From: Istiophorus platypterus
Taxonomy: Eukaryota > Chordata > Actinopteri > Istiophoriformes > Istiophoridae
Length of the DNA: 64,000 nt
Direction of reading: 5' to 3'
Assembly (NCBI GenBank): GCA_016859345.1
Contig: CM029134.1
Location: forward strand, 12,912,560 to 12,976,559
Part shown: positions 35,853 to 48,491 of the stretch, piece by piece
Numbering within the stretch: the stretch's first letter is position 1
How the letters are laid out: every line of letters starts with the position of its first letter
Made by a program: the position numbers and the translations under genes
The notes under the pieces: generated by a model
The model's input: the letters and a program-made list of their open reading frames with translations, nothing else
Told to the model about the DNA's origin: nothing
The model's database searches: none

Positions 35853-36110
35853 TGTTGGTTGTCAGACAATGGAACAAGTATGAAATAGTGACTGAGACTC
35901 AGACCTTTAAAACTACGTTTTAACCAGTGGTCCCTTCCAACCCGTTTCCAAACAGCTGCTGTGGTCTGCTACAATCCTGGTTTTATAACCATAACGTTGT
36001 CTGACAAAGTTAAGAATCACCTAAGTTAAAGACAACGACTCTGCTATGATTTCAGCTGTATTTACTTGTAAAATGATCATTCAGCGTGAATGTTAAAGGC
36101 TCATTCACGT
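35853..36110 (+). repeat. dispersed repeat family A, copy 1
   Basis: TTGTCAGACAATGGAACAAGTATGAAATAGTGACTGAGAC and the sequence after it (including GTATTTACTTGTAAAATGAT) recur, diverged, at 54735-54945 in the same orientation and at 59690-59935 inverted. Each motif-bearing copy is partial. The class is unknown. Confidence 0.6.
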
Positions 36111-38168
36111 CGATGCAGCTGTTGTGTGGTTATAATTGATTGATATGCATAGAGAGATGTACTTGAAAAGGAAAAAAAAAATCGCTCTGTGCTTTCGTGA
36201 AGAAAACTCGCAAAAAAGGGTTCTGAAAATAAACACAGTGACAAAGGTGCTAAGGTAGAAGCAGAGCAATGGCCAATGGAGAAACTCTAACACTCACCCA
36301 GTGCCCAATGGTGTAACTTCATCACTCACTCAGTCATGAATATTCGCGTTTATGCGACTTTCCCCAGCTGTTGTGGTACAGCCTGAAACTAGGAAATAAA
36401 AGTGGGCTGATATGGATGCAAAAATAGCAGAGTCAAATTGCATAAAAAAATCAGATAGATTACTTTGATCTAAAAAAAGATCATATTGACAGCAAAACCT
36501 TTTTTATTTTTTCCCCTTTTAGTACGTCCTCATCCTTAACAAACTACTCCTGCTGGTTTGATAGCAATATGAATCTTCCAATTTCTGTTCTCTAATTCCA
36601 ACACAATTTAATCCTAAAAGGAAATAACATCTTGGTCAAAGATCAATAAATGACTGCTGTATTTACAAAAATTTACATTTTAATGAATATTTTTTCAGCA
36701 CAGATGAGCCAGATTTGGATTTTAAGTGTAATATATTAATAAATATTATCTCACAATCAAAACCGATATATCTGTGTGGTTTATTCCAGAAGTTGTTTTG
36801 GATGAATATACATGAACATATAACTAACAATAACAGAGAAAGGGGGGCAGGGGGCTATAGTCCCAGTGTGTAATCTGTGTCATTCTGTGTATAAGTGTGA
36901 TTATGGATGTGTATTTGTGTGTATGCATGATTTACTGTTTGTGTTTGACTTTTTGCACAGTTCTAATGCAACCACATCCAAAGTTCACAATAACCAGACT
37001 GAACTAGATGAGGGCGTGAGGTGGCAGGGGTTTTAGGTAGAGTCAGAAAGTCCATAAACAGGATCATATAATATCAACATCAGTAAAAAGTACATGTCAA
37101 GGTATGTTCTTGTGAAATATGGATAAAAGAAGAATATATTGACCAAAAAGAAGGTTCCACAAAGTCATGGATGTTAAACCTTGCTCATCATGTAGAAGAA
37201 ACTGAACTGGTGACTGATTTGTGCATGTGTACAATGACTGAACTCTTAATTGATTGTGAAAATGGTTCATGTTAAATCTAGTGTAATCTCTGAAGTGGTT
37301 ATGTGTATTAATGCTCTCTGCCCATCTAACTTTGTGTTTCATGAGTGCCCCCTTTAACTATGTGAATCAGAGCCCAGTGTGTATACGTACGATTTAAGAA
37401 ATGATTTTTATGAAAAAAAGAGGAAAAAAAGAATATTGTACAATATCCTGGGACTGAGAAGTAATTATTGACCTTGGTAACAGCAAGTCTCACCAGAAAG
37501 TTCTGAATCTTTTAAACCACAATAGACTGGGAAATTCCCAAAATGCTTAAAGAGGTTGAAATTTAAACACGTGCAGTTGCATGACAGTAGGTCCCTTTGC
37601 TGAGGAAGATTTTGTGATACGGTCAAAAGCTCAAAAGCAGCAACTAAATTGAGCTAGTGGTGTCATTGTTTTGATGTTATATATTTTAAAATCAAACAAT
37701 CCCTGTACATACACAGAAGCAATTTTGTAAACTGCCATAATCTGCAAATATCTGCAATAATGACAAAGATCTGAAACACTTCTTTTTCTCATACAGTTTG
37801 ACGAGCCTAAGAGCCATCTGGCCATCTGAGCAGGCAGGTGGTATACGGTCTATAGCTTTGGTAATCCAACAAACAACCAACATATTGGTAAGAGGATTCA
37901 TCCTCGGAAAATGAACAGTATCTAAACATTTCTACACCTTTACCTTTAAACCCACATGCTCTGACAGTGAGGGCAACATTAAGAGAGACTTTTTGCTGCC
38001 TGACTTTCACTGCTGTGAAAAATGTGAAAAATGGACAAACAGCTAGATGGATAAAATGACAGAGTCAGAACTGATGAAAATAAATAAAGAAATAGAATTC
38101 TAAACATATAGCTATGAGGTCAATGTTTTGGGGATTGACCTTTATATATTTTTTATTCATTGCCACTT
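36111..38168. other. non-coding region, no feature recognised
   Basis: AT-rich. I find no coding, RNA or repeat signature that I can name. Confidence 0.4.
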
Positions 38169-38511
38169 AAAGGATCAGTGTGTAGGTTTTAGAGGTACCT
38201 AGTGACGAGGTTGCAGATTGCAAACAAGTGAGTAACCCTCCACTCACGCCTCCCTTTTCCTTATGATGGCCTTTAGGTAACGTAAAAACATGAAAGAACC
38301 TCTCTAGAGCCAAACACTGGTTTGTCCACTCTGAGCTACTGTAGAAACATGGAGGGCTCTGTGGAAGAGGACCTGCTCCCTTTGTAGATATGAAGGGCTC
38401 CTTCTAAGCTAATGTAAACACAATGATTGATTATGCACTAACAGAAACATAATTAGGAATCTTATATTCCATTTCTGCCCCCGATCCCCCTAATTCCTAC
38501 ACACTGGTCAT
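38169..38511 (+). mobile_element. MITE-like repeat family B, copy 1
   Basis: The ends are inverted: GGATCAGTGTGTAGGTTTTAG on the left and, reverse-complemented from the right, GACCAGTGTGTAGGAATTAG. The interior (CCTCTCTAGAGCCA, GTAGAAACATGGAGGGCTCT, ATTCCATTTCTGCC) matches copy 2 at 48081-48491. It resembles a very common teleost non-autonomous element; the superfamily is not determined. Confidence 0.75.
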
Positions 38512-39960
38512 AAGTCAGAGAAGCTCGGTTCCATACCTTGCTTTGTTATGTGTATCTTGTTGTATTCACTTTCACACATATCTGACACACAAAAAGAAAG
38601 TAGATTTGGGGAATTTTGGAGACAGCTCAGACAGCTAAGAAAGAAATTTCATTGGTTTGAACTTATCTTTAATTTTGAAAAGTTAATTATTTAGAAAATG
38701 ATTTATGATTTGATTCAAAGTCAGGACTTTCACCAAAAACTATACTAATAAAAAGTCTTTTCATGTATTAAATTTTAAAAAACCAGACATATTTATAGAG
38801 GACAGCGGAACTGAAAATGGTCATGTAACCTTTCTCACTGAAATACACTCACTTTCTTTTTTTTGTAGATTATATTTAAGATATAATTTATCGTTGCGGT
38901 GGTACATTTTTAAAGTGTCCACATATCCTTCATAATGAATATTTATGTGTGATTGACCTATAATGATACTGACTATGCAATCCTACAATACTGGCAGTTC
39001 CTATTAAAATATTTGAGGGGGCAATATACTATATGTCCAAAACCAATATGAGTCAGTCAAACTTTTAACATATGAGGGATTAATTTGGAGTATGAAACCC
39101 TGAACCTAACCGGCAGCACGGATTGCTCATCTTGGAGAACTGGAGGTCTGGACATCTTGGATTCAGTCAGCTACAACAGATTCTGCTCGTGACAAGTTTT
39201 TAGGGCGGAAATTAAAGTATTAAATGTGTTGGTTGTGGGCGGAAACACTAAAGTGGAGTATTTAGCCACAGAATAGCAAAATATGACCGATTAGATCAGA
39301 AAAAGATCCCACTGTGTCAGTCCACATTGACACATCTTCTGTGGCCTCTGGAATCCATCTTAGCTTTTGATACTCAAAATTATCCCTTTAAGGTGACAGT
39401 GCTTCCGGCAGTAAAGCATATGTACTGAGAGACAAGATGGAGCTGGAGCCGTCCACTTGATAGCATCCAAGTAAAGAACACTTTCCCTTCTGTCCATTAG
39501 ATGTCAGTAAAGACCCCCCAAAATTCTGATTGAAATACAGGGCAGCAGCTACACACAGGCAGTGGCTGTAGGTTCAAGGAGGGTGTGGGAAGTACGTGTA
39601 CTGTAGAGGTTTTGAAGCAAAGTGAATGAATGAATAAAGGAGTGAATTCAGACACAGCTAATAGTGTCTTCTGCTATCTTTTATAAAACATTACAATTTT
39701 ATAACAAAAGAGGGCAGAACTGTCGGCCTAACAACTTTTGCAAGCAGCAACACAGGACGCACATTAAATCAAAATGTTCAGCGTAGCAGAAAAAAGCTTC
39801 ATGAGGGCCTGGACACAGTAATAACAACAGGAAGAAGTTGCCATATACGCAACATAGTGTTTATGTAAGGACTATACACAGTTTAGGAAAAAATGGAAGT
39901 ACACTGTTTATGCAGTTGATTGAAAAACAGTACTCAAATAAGCCGTGGCATTCAATCAGT
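38512..39960. other. non-coding region, no feature recognised
   Basis: AT-rich; nothing supported. Confidence 0.4.
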
Positions 39961-39969
39961 GATTGACTG

Positions 39970-40630
39970 GTGTTTGGTTTTGCCAAGAGTTTCCCCACAC
40001 CACTGCACCACCACCACCACCACCGGCCCAGACCACTGACACAGGGAAGGTCGGGTCCATGGGCTCATGCTGCTGACACCAAATTCGGATCCTACCTCTG
40101 GTGCCTCAGGAGAAATCCAGATTCATCAGACCAGGCTCTGTCTTCAACGGTCTGGGTTGGTGTGTCTGTGCCCACTGCAGCCTCAGATCTCTTTTTCTAG
40201 GCTGACAGGAGCGGAACCTGACGAGGTCTTCCGCTGTTGTAGCCCATCCACCTCAAGCCTGGGCGTGCTGTGCTTTCTGAGATGCTCTTGTACTCAGCAG
40301 TTGTAAAGGGTGTTTATCTGGCCATTGTCTTCTGACCTCTCTCATCAACAAGGCACTTCCTCTGTAGAACTCAATGGATGTTTTTCACACCATTCTGAGT
40401 TAACTCTAAGGACCATTGTGTGTGAAAATCCCATTCTCAAAAATACTCAAACCAGCCTGCCTGGCACCAACAGTCTTGCCACAGTCAAAGTCACTGAGAT
40501 TTGTTTTTGGCCTTCTGATGTTTGATGTTAACATTAACTGAAGCTCCTTACCTGTATCTGCAGGTTTTTATACATTGCACTGCTTCCACAATTGGCCAAA
40601 TCAATCAGTCCATGAACATACAGTTATACA
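39970..40630 (-). mobile_element. decayed Tc1/mariner-like (Tcb-type) transposon fragment
   Basis: The minus strand near 40190-40050 reads RDLRLQWAQTHQ, then (after frameshifts) GRIRIWCQQHEPMDP, matching the LRLQWA..H and RIWR.QHE.MDP region of fish Tc1 transposases. Farther along on the minus strand, near 40510-40470, LSDFDCGKTVGARQAGLS matches their N-terminal helix-turn-helix. The order (N-terminal part at higher coordinates) fits one minus-strand transposase. It is broken throughout. Confidence 0.75.
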
Positions 40631-43600
40631 GGCAGGGGTCTGAAATCAACACCCGTCAAAAGCAGGTAGATTTTCTGGAGTTTGACTCACGCTCGTATCC
40701 CGTGAAGTCCACCCCTGCTTTCCCTCTGCTGGAAGCAAATAATCTGAGGTATCTCACCTGCTGCCGGTCCACTACTGGCTGATAGAGAGAGGGAGAGAGA
40801 GAGTGTGGTGAGAATATAATAATAGTATATTATTATATATCATTGCTTCTGATTCTGATTTTGAGGAGAGAGATTAGCTAAATACATAGATTATGTTAAC
40901 CTATCTAGCTAGCTGGCTTCTGGTTGATATAGATAGTTATTGATAAATGAATGAAGTAATGTGGTGATATTTAGAAAATACAAATTAATACATTTTCATT
41001 CAATTTTGAATGTAATGGATGCATGAATAATCCCATATACTGCTCATCAATACATGGAATAATTTTTGGAAATTTTGCGCTGGCCTCTTTTAGATCGTAT
41101 TCAAAATAATACCTTATTGACACAATGAAATACTGACACATGTATATCTGTGTACGGGTGTTCTTAATAAAGTGCTGCCCACAGAATTCTATGAACTGTA
41201 GTATTTAACTAAATCAGCCATTACTACCAGTAACAACAGGTGTCACTAAATCCACCAGGACTAAAATCTTTGAGCCTGCAACAATGATATCTACTAGTAT
41301 TTCAAATGTTTTGTAGCCAACGTCACATTATAAATCTCTGTATTCAGGGCATTTTTCAAAAATCTCATTCAAAAGTTGCAAAAGTGATGATGAAATGTGC
41401 TGCAAAACAGGCGTCAAATTAACATCTTATTATATATTAAGCAAAAAAAGAATAATTTTCATGCTTATTTACCCCCCCCCCAAAAAAAAAAGAAATTACA
41501 CACAAAGGATGAGGTTTAAGACGTCTTTCATTCGGAGCTCCGCATGTGTGCTGGCTTCACCTTTCCTGCATGAGGAGAGGTGTAATGGGTGTAAAGATAA
41601 TAATAGTCCACTGTGATCATCACTTATAAATATTCATGAGGCCTTTCATGTGGAGACGGTTTGTTTTGTTTTGTGTGCTGCGCTCCAAAATTAGCAACGT
41701 CCCCTGGGACAGAAGCGTATCTTTGTCCATTTTACAAACAGGATCTCCCTAAGTGAAGAGGACATGGAGAATCTTCTGCGGCTTAAGTGCTGTTGAGGAT
41801 TCATAATAGCTAGAGAAAAGTGTTTGTGACAATATGATCATGAAATAAATAAAGATATATTGGATGTTCTTGGTCCCAGGGAGAAAATAAAGTAATTGCA
41901 CTTCGCTTGAACTTGAGTGCAGATAAGTTGTCACTGGAGGAAAAAATATCTTTGCACATAAAAGATTCATCAGAAATTTCTCAAACCACGTCTCGCTCCA
42001 TCCAGGTTTCGTTATTCCCATGAGAGAAGGTGGAGGGTGGAGTGAAACATCAGCAGAGAGAGTGATCACGTTGTATGTAAAATGTATTTATTTATTGATT
42101 TTACTACTCGGCCTGTATTTCTGAATTATAGAATACCACGGACACAGCACTGCTCTTATAGTAACATTTTACTCTGCATGTGCTCCATCCACATATACAG
42201 TATGTGCTTGTGCATGTGGGTCTGTCTTCCTCCATCATCCCGTCCATCTGTTCTCTCCACCGTGAACACAACACTGAGCCAGGTTTCCTGTGATATTGAC
42301 TCATCTCAGTGTGAATGCTCCATCCCTCTTTAAATCTCTGTGTTCTTCTCATCTGTCAAGGACAAATGGAGACACAAAGAAGTTATCCCTTTCTTCGCAT
42401 GCTTTCAGGAGAATGCCCTCCCAGCGGGAAGCAACAAAACAGGGCCGTTTAAATTCAAGATACTGTCTAGCATTGAAATCACACTGTAAACAGAAAACTT
42501 CCAAACCAGTATGAACATTTCTACGTTTCCTCACCAGTGTCAGTCTTTCGTTGCACATATCAGTATGTGAGTAAAACAAAAACAAAACAAAACTTTTGTC
42601 TGCGCATTTGTTTGTGCTGTTGACGGGTGAAATGTGACTGCTTTGTGTTTTCATCATGTCTGGAAGAAATTACAGCGACAGGAGGCATGTGTTTCTCTGC
42701 TGCAACATCCCTCGGGAGGCCGGCATGTTTTGTGAGTGATTTTTTGATGCATTGAATAAGCTTACCTGTTGTAGCAAATCCTCACCTGACTAATCCTTCT
42801 CTGAGGGACAGTGTGGGGCTGTAAAGGGAACATTGTTGGGGTAAGCGATGAGGGACACTGAAGGGGAAACAATGAGAATAGCTAATGTTTACTCATCCCT
42901 CAAAAACAACTGTCAAGGTCTCCTTGAAAAAAGTTTCCAACAAAATAGCCTTGTTAAGTAAACTTTGTCTTCCTCAGGAAACTGAATTTAAACAGCTTCA
43001 TTTCTACATGTCAGCACTATTTAATTTTATAAATTTGGAGCATTTGTGAAAACTCAAGTGATTCAAACTTTGAACTTTCCGAAATTACTTTTGTTTCCGA
43101 ATTTACCATCATACTTCTTTGTTTATTCACATATCCATCATTTTTTTAGTACGATATGAGCTTTAACAGAAAGAACTTCATAGTTGTGCAAAATTTACAT
43201 TTTTTATGGATTTGAATTTGAATATTTCCATTTTGTGCAGCTTTATACTACACTATATTTCAGAAATAAATATTGCACAATAGTATGAACATAGTACTAG
43301 TTTGTGCTTCGGCATCCCAGTGACTACCTAAAATATTACATTTCTGCTTACAGGTTGTAAAAATTGCTTTCTATACTTTTATTACATTTATTTCAATTAT
43401 TCTAATGTATCTTATGTTAAGTTCAGTTTTCAGTCTCCCTTCCCAACACATCCACATTTACAAATGAGCACCAGTACAGTAGGTGGCAGTGTGCTCCTTT
43501 GTGTCGCCACTGCACGCAAACTGTCTGGAGAGGAAGGTAACTGCTTCTTTATTACATCCATCGACCAATTGAAGTGGTTATTTATTGCTTCTGATAAATC

Positions 43601-45180
43601 AGTTTTCAACTGTGTGGCCATTTTGACAGAAACCTGTTAGACAGGCACCTTTTTGAGGCTATGATCACGCTGTAATTTGTTGCCCTCCTCAGGTGCCATC
43701 TTGCTGCTAATACCAGCTGTTCAGTCTTCAAGGACCAGTGGACCAATTTTACCACTGAAACAAAATTTGTCTCTGCTTCAAATAGGGATTTTCACATTAA
43801 AATAAGTGAGATTATCCAATACAGACATTTAAATTCTGTGTTTATTTAGTAAAATTAGTTGGGTGGAGGCAGCATTCATTGTTTATAACGCGTTGCTGTA
43901 CTGCAAAAGAAACAAAAAGAAGAAGATGAACACACATTTACATGTGTGTGCATAAAAATAGACAATGGATGGAAAAGAGACAGAATATAATATATATCCA
44001 AAATATAAGGGCCAAAAGTAAGGCTAAGGCTGGTAAGTGAGTAACCATCATCACTGTAAAAGTTAGATGCACATTAAAGGTGCAAGTTGGTGATCAAATG
44101 TGATCAAGTATGGTCAAAAAATAGACTGAAGAATTATGTGGTGTACACATATACATATAATAATTACATTATGATACCAAGGTTACAGTTTCCCAACAGT
44201 AGCTGTTCATTTGCCATGGTGTCACTGCTCTAGCTCAGTTCACCTGAAGTCCTAGGAGTCGGTGACAGAGAAGTAAGTGTATGCCAAAGGACTGGCTGTT
44301 AATCTGCTCTGTATCTACAGTTGAACACTCATTAAAAAACCTGACCCGCTTTGTAAGAGAATGTTTTGTTCCCTCACAATTAAATCCAAGTTTTAACTGT
44401 TTTTCTGCAACTCTTCATCTTGTCAGTACCTAAGTTCTTTCCTTTCTCTCTTCTTCTATTTAGCAGATGAGAACAAAATATGGTATTTTTGTCCTGACAT
44501 GCCTGAGGGAACAATATATAAAAAAAGCAAATCAGCAAATTAGAAAAGAATGTGTTATTTAAGCATGTCAGGATGAATTTAAACCACCAGCCCTCATAGT
44601 GTCTAACACCTGCTGGTGGTCCATTTATGGGCTGAATTTCTCTTTCTCAATGCTCTGCAGTTCATGTTCTATAACAGGGTATGCTTAGAATGAAACCAGA
44701 GCTTTAGGGGGCACAAGTCCCAAGAGAAAACTAGAATGACCTTTGCATGCTGGCTTTCAATAAAGCATATGAGATTGGGCACAGTAGGGGTACATGGGGT
44801 GTGTACACAGGCTGCTCCCTGACAAACCAGTCCTTCCTCTGAGACTCCTCTCCAGTGCTATCTGCAATCCTTAACCCTGTCAGGCTCCCCCTCGCTCCTG
44901 GTCCTTTTTTGTTTTTTTGTTCTTGTACCTGAATGTGAACATAGAAAAAGACATGAAAAAAACGCACCATAATCATAAATGCCAGCTGCATCCAAACACA
45001 CGCAAATATTAGAATTCCAAAATTGATAATAATGTGCTTCAGGGCTTGGGAACCTATGTTACAGGCCAGGGGCACCGGGGCAAAAATAATTACACAATCT
45101 GTTAGGGTGTCATCAGCACATCATTTCTGCAGTGGCTCAAACTCGAAGCAGACCTTGACGTGCTTATTGTGTTTGTGTGT
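40631..45180. other. non-coding region
   Basis: AT-rich with a short GA tract at 40786-40803 and poly-C/A at 41471-41491. Around 41590-41650 there is a moderately non-repetitive stretch. No gene is supported. Confidence 0.4.
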
Positions 45181-45185
45181 ATTAG

Positions 45186-45187
<2 letters not shown>

Positions 45188-45224
<37 letters not shown>
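45188..45224. repeat. (GT)n microsatellite
   Basis: About 18 GT units. Confidence 0.95.
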
Positions 45225-45226
<2 letters not shown>

Positions 45227-48080
45227 CTCCTCAGGTCTGGTGACCTGCTGTTAAGGTGTGGAAATGTAAGAAGTAATAAGAGATTCTGTTCTGTTATCGA
45301 TTTCAGATGCCCTTGGGAACAATCAGAGCCAACAACAGTCTTTATGGGAGAAAATGATGGCGGGGTGAATGAGTGATGACAGTTTTTTCAGTTCATAAGA
45401 TTTTCTTATTTTTCTTATGGTCTGCGAATCTCTACTACTATTACTGTCTTGCTATCTTCCCACTGTGGCCCAGCCCCAAAATGCTAGAATCACAATTATT
45501 TGCCTGAAAAATTACTCACATAAAGATGAATATGTTTGCATAAGGATGTTAAAAAGTCACAGATTTGCTTTAATTTAATTATTAATAATAATGTGACTGG
45601 TTACTGTCATACCAGTTAAGGCTTTTTGATGGATGAACCCAATGATGTATGAAATGTTTGTCTGGAATGATGAATTTCACTCATGTCTGGAAATGGAACT
45701 AATTAATGTAAAAGTTATATATTAATTTGACTTAGTATAAGCACAGACGTAGAAAGCTGCAGTACTAGTATATGTAGTAGTGGAGGATTTGATTGATTTG
45801 AGACCCATCAACCATCAGTGCATCACAAGCAATTGTTTCTTTTATGTGAAAATCAGTTTTTAGACTTTTAGAGTGTACTAAATCTGTCATGATTTATTAG
45901 AATGCATTTTTTAATCACATTTTCTTCCATCAGGCTTATGAAATTCTAAGTTTTATGACAATATACGATATCTCGGGAGAAGCTTCTTTCCCAACGATTG
46001 TAACAGCTGCAGACTCACTCAGTGATGTTGACTCCAGTCTTCTCATCGATCCAAAACTTTACAATCATTACAAACAGCAAATAGTGTATTGAAAAGTGTA
46101 GTAGGTATTTTTGTTTTAAAGGGGGATTGAATGAATCATTGGAAGAAAATCTTATTCAGGAGTGACATCACTCTTAATCTGAGCCAGTAAGCAGGACAAC
46201 AGAAACCACAAAAATCTTGATATCACAAACCAAAAATCTTTCTATGGCCAAGCCACTGGACTGCAATGCCTCACTGAGCTCCGACTAAGGAGGCAGTTTT
46301 GGGTCAAACTGAATTTTCATGCATCTAAAACTAAGGGGGAATTACAGCTCTGCAGTAATAACAGATATGCTGAAAAAAAATGTGTTCCATCACAAACCAC
46401 CAAAACAAAGTGATCTTATTTCGGCCAACACAGTGGTTCAGCAGTTCTGAACTCGGTGATATTTCTATGTAACCTTTTTATGATTCATTTGGGATTAAAA
46501 AGCAAAGCCGGGGCATGGAGATCTGACATTTAAAGGCTGTTGCTGATTTCCAGGGCCTGGAAGGCAGCTGCTTCACCTGCTTCTCCTCTCTAACAGCACA
46601 AGGCAGAGCTTTTCCTCACACTTAAACTGACGCCTGCGGACACGGGCTGGGGATAATGGTGAGAAGTGGGGGAGTAGGACATTGCTCTGAGCCTGCACTA
46701 CAGCATAAATCAGAAAACCCAGGTAATTATTTTTATTTCTCCATCAGCTCAGCCATCAGTACCCTAGAGCTGGTTTTTTCTCCTTGCCACCCCTCCACCT
46801 CGAACATTCCTAACATCCAGCATCCTTCCAACCCTGACAGTTCAGGCATCCAGTCCCATCAGATGAGTGTTTTCTGTGAATTAGAAAAAGGCTTTAGGGG
46901 AGCAGAAAGATAGAGCAAAATAAGACTGAGAATGTAGGAGAGTGACAGAAATAAAAGATATTAAATGAGGAAGGGCGGTAAGGAGGAAAATTAAAACAAA
47001 AACAAATCAGGAAAAAGCTTCAAAGATCAAACTCCTGATGGCACCAAGGTCAGTAAGTAGGCTTAAACAGGATTTGAGCTGGAGAGCTGGATGATCTTAG
47101 ACCAGCTTAAAAAGTTTAGGAATACAGCTGCACAACACTTGGTATGTCTGTGTGTTTATGTGGGTACTCTTGTATATATCCATGTTTGTCTATGTTTATG
47201 TTGTTTTGTGTACATGTGTGTGATGGATTCATTGTTCCTTGTTCTATCACTCTGTATTTTTGAGGATGCACAACCTATCAAGCCTTTGCAGGGCATTTGA
47301 CCAAACCCAAAGAAATGGGATAAAGAGATAAGGCAATATAAAGTCTGTTTTGTCTGCCAGATTTGCTCAGAGTATCAGCTCACCAAGCAACAGAATTGCA
47401 GCGAACAGGATGGATACAGAAGCATTCCTTGGTGTGTATGGAGGTTGTTTGGCAGGCCTTCATGGCTGCTGCCCAGGTGATAAACTTAAACTCTGGCTCT
47501 AAAGATGTGGATTCTATCTAAAGCCCGACTTGAGACACATTAAAGCTTTGTTCACAGTGCAGCATCAGTGCTGCAAGGTCTGCGTGAATCAGTGTGGCTT
47601 CTGTTAAGATAAGCCTCAATTGGACAGGGCTGTGAAAAACACTCATCATCGCTTTGCAGAAAAGATCACACAACATTGCATCTACAGTCTTTATTGAAAA
47701 AGCCATTTTCTCTCCAGTAACAAAGTCCTTTTATAAATTTTAATCTATACCTCCGCAACACCTGTTCAACCATCAGTGGGTCTATAATTGAACAGGAGAG
47801 TAATTCTGGTAGGAACACAACAATAATCTTTTCTGTGTTACTGACATTGCTGCCATCATTGGAATAGAGCTGTAAAATGTGTCACCTTTTTAAGGAACAC
47901 TAAAAGTGAAACAGATACAAAAAATATGAAAAATAGTATTTTTCTGTGTACACTGGACCTCTAGGTAAGCTGGTGGTTGAGAGGTGGTCAGTCTTGACAA
48001 CAACACCCTCCTGTGCCTCTACTGCCACTGTTGCACACTGAATCAAACACCAAACAGGCGCAGATGATGAAGGATAATTC
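45225..48080. other. non-coding region, no feature recognised
   Basis: AT-rich; only short unsupported ORFs. Confidence 0.4.
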
Positions 48081-48491
48081 AAAGGGACCAGTGTGTAAGT
48101 TTTAGTGGCATCTAGTGGTGAGGTTGCAGGTTGCAACAAACTAATACTAATAATAATAAAAAACTTGATACCACTCGGCTCCCCTCTCCCTTTACAAACA
48201 TGTTGGAGAATGTATGGTGGCCTTCAGTTAATGTAAAAACATGAAAGGCCCTCTCTAGAGCCAGTGTTTGGTTTGTTCATTATGGGCTAATGTAGAAACA
48301 TGGAAGTGCAACATGGAGGGCTCTCACGGGAGAGGACCGACTCCCTGTGTGGAGCTGAAGAGCCAATTCTGAACTAATGAAAACAAAATCATTCTTAGTT
48401 TGAGGTGATTATATATTAATGAAAACAATTTTGAATCTTTTTTTCTATTTCTGCCACGATCCCCCGTAGATCGTCACGCACTGTTCCTTCA
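48081..48491 (+). mobile_element. MITE-like repeat family B, copy 2
   Basis: Starts AAAGGGACCAGTGTGTAAG and shares GTGGCATCTAGTGGTGAGGT, AAACATGAAAGGCCCTCTC and GTAGAAACATGG with copy 1 in the same order. The right end (CGCACTGTTCCTTCAA) is a degraded inverted copy of the left. There is no coding content. Confidence 0.75.
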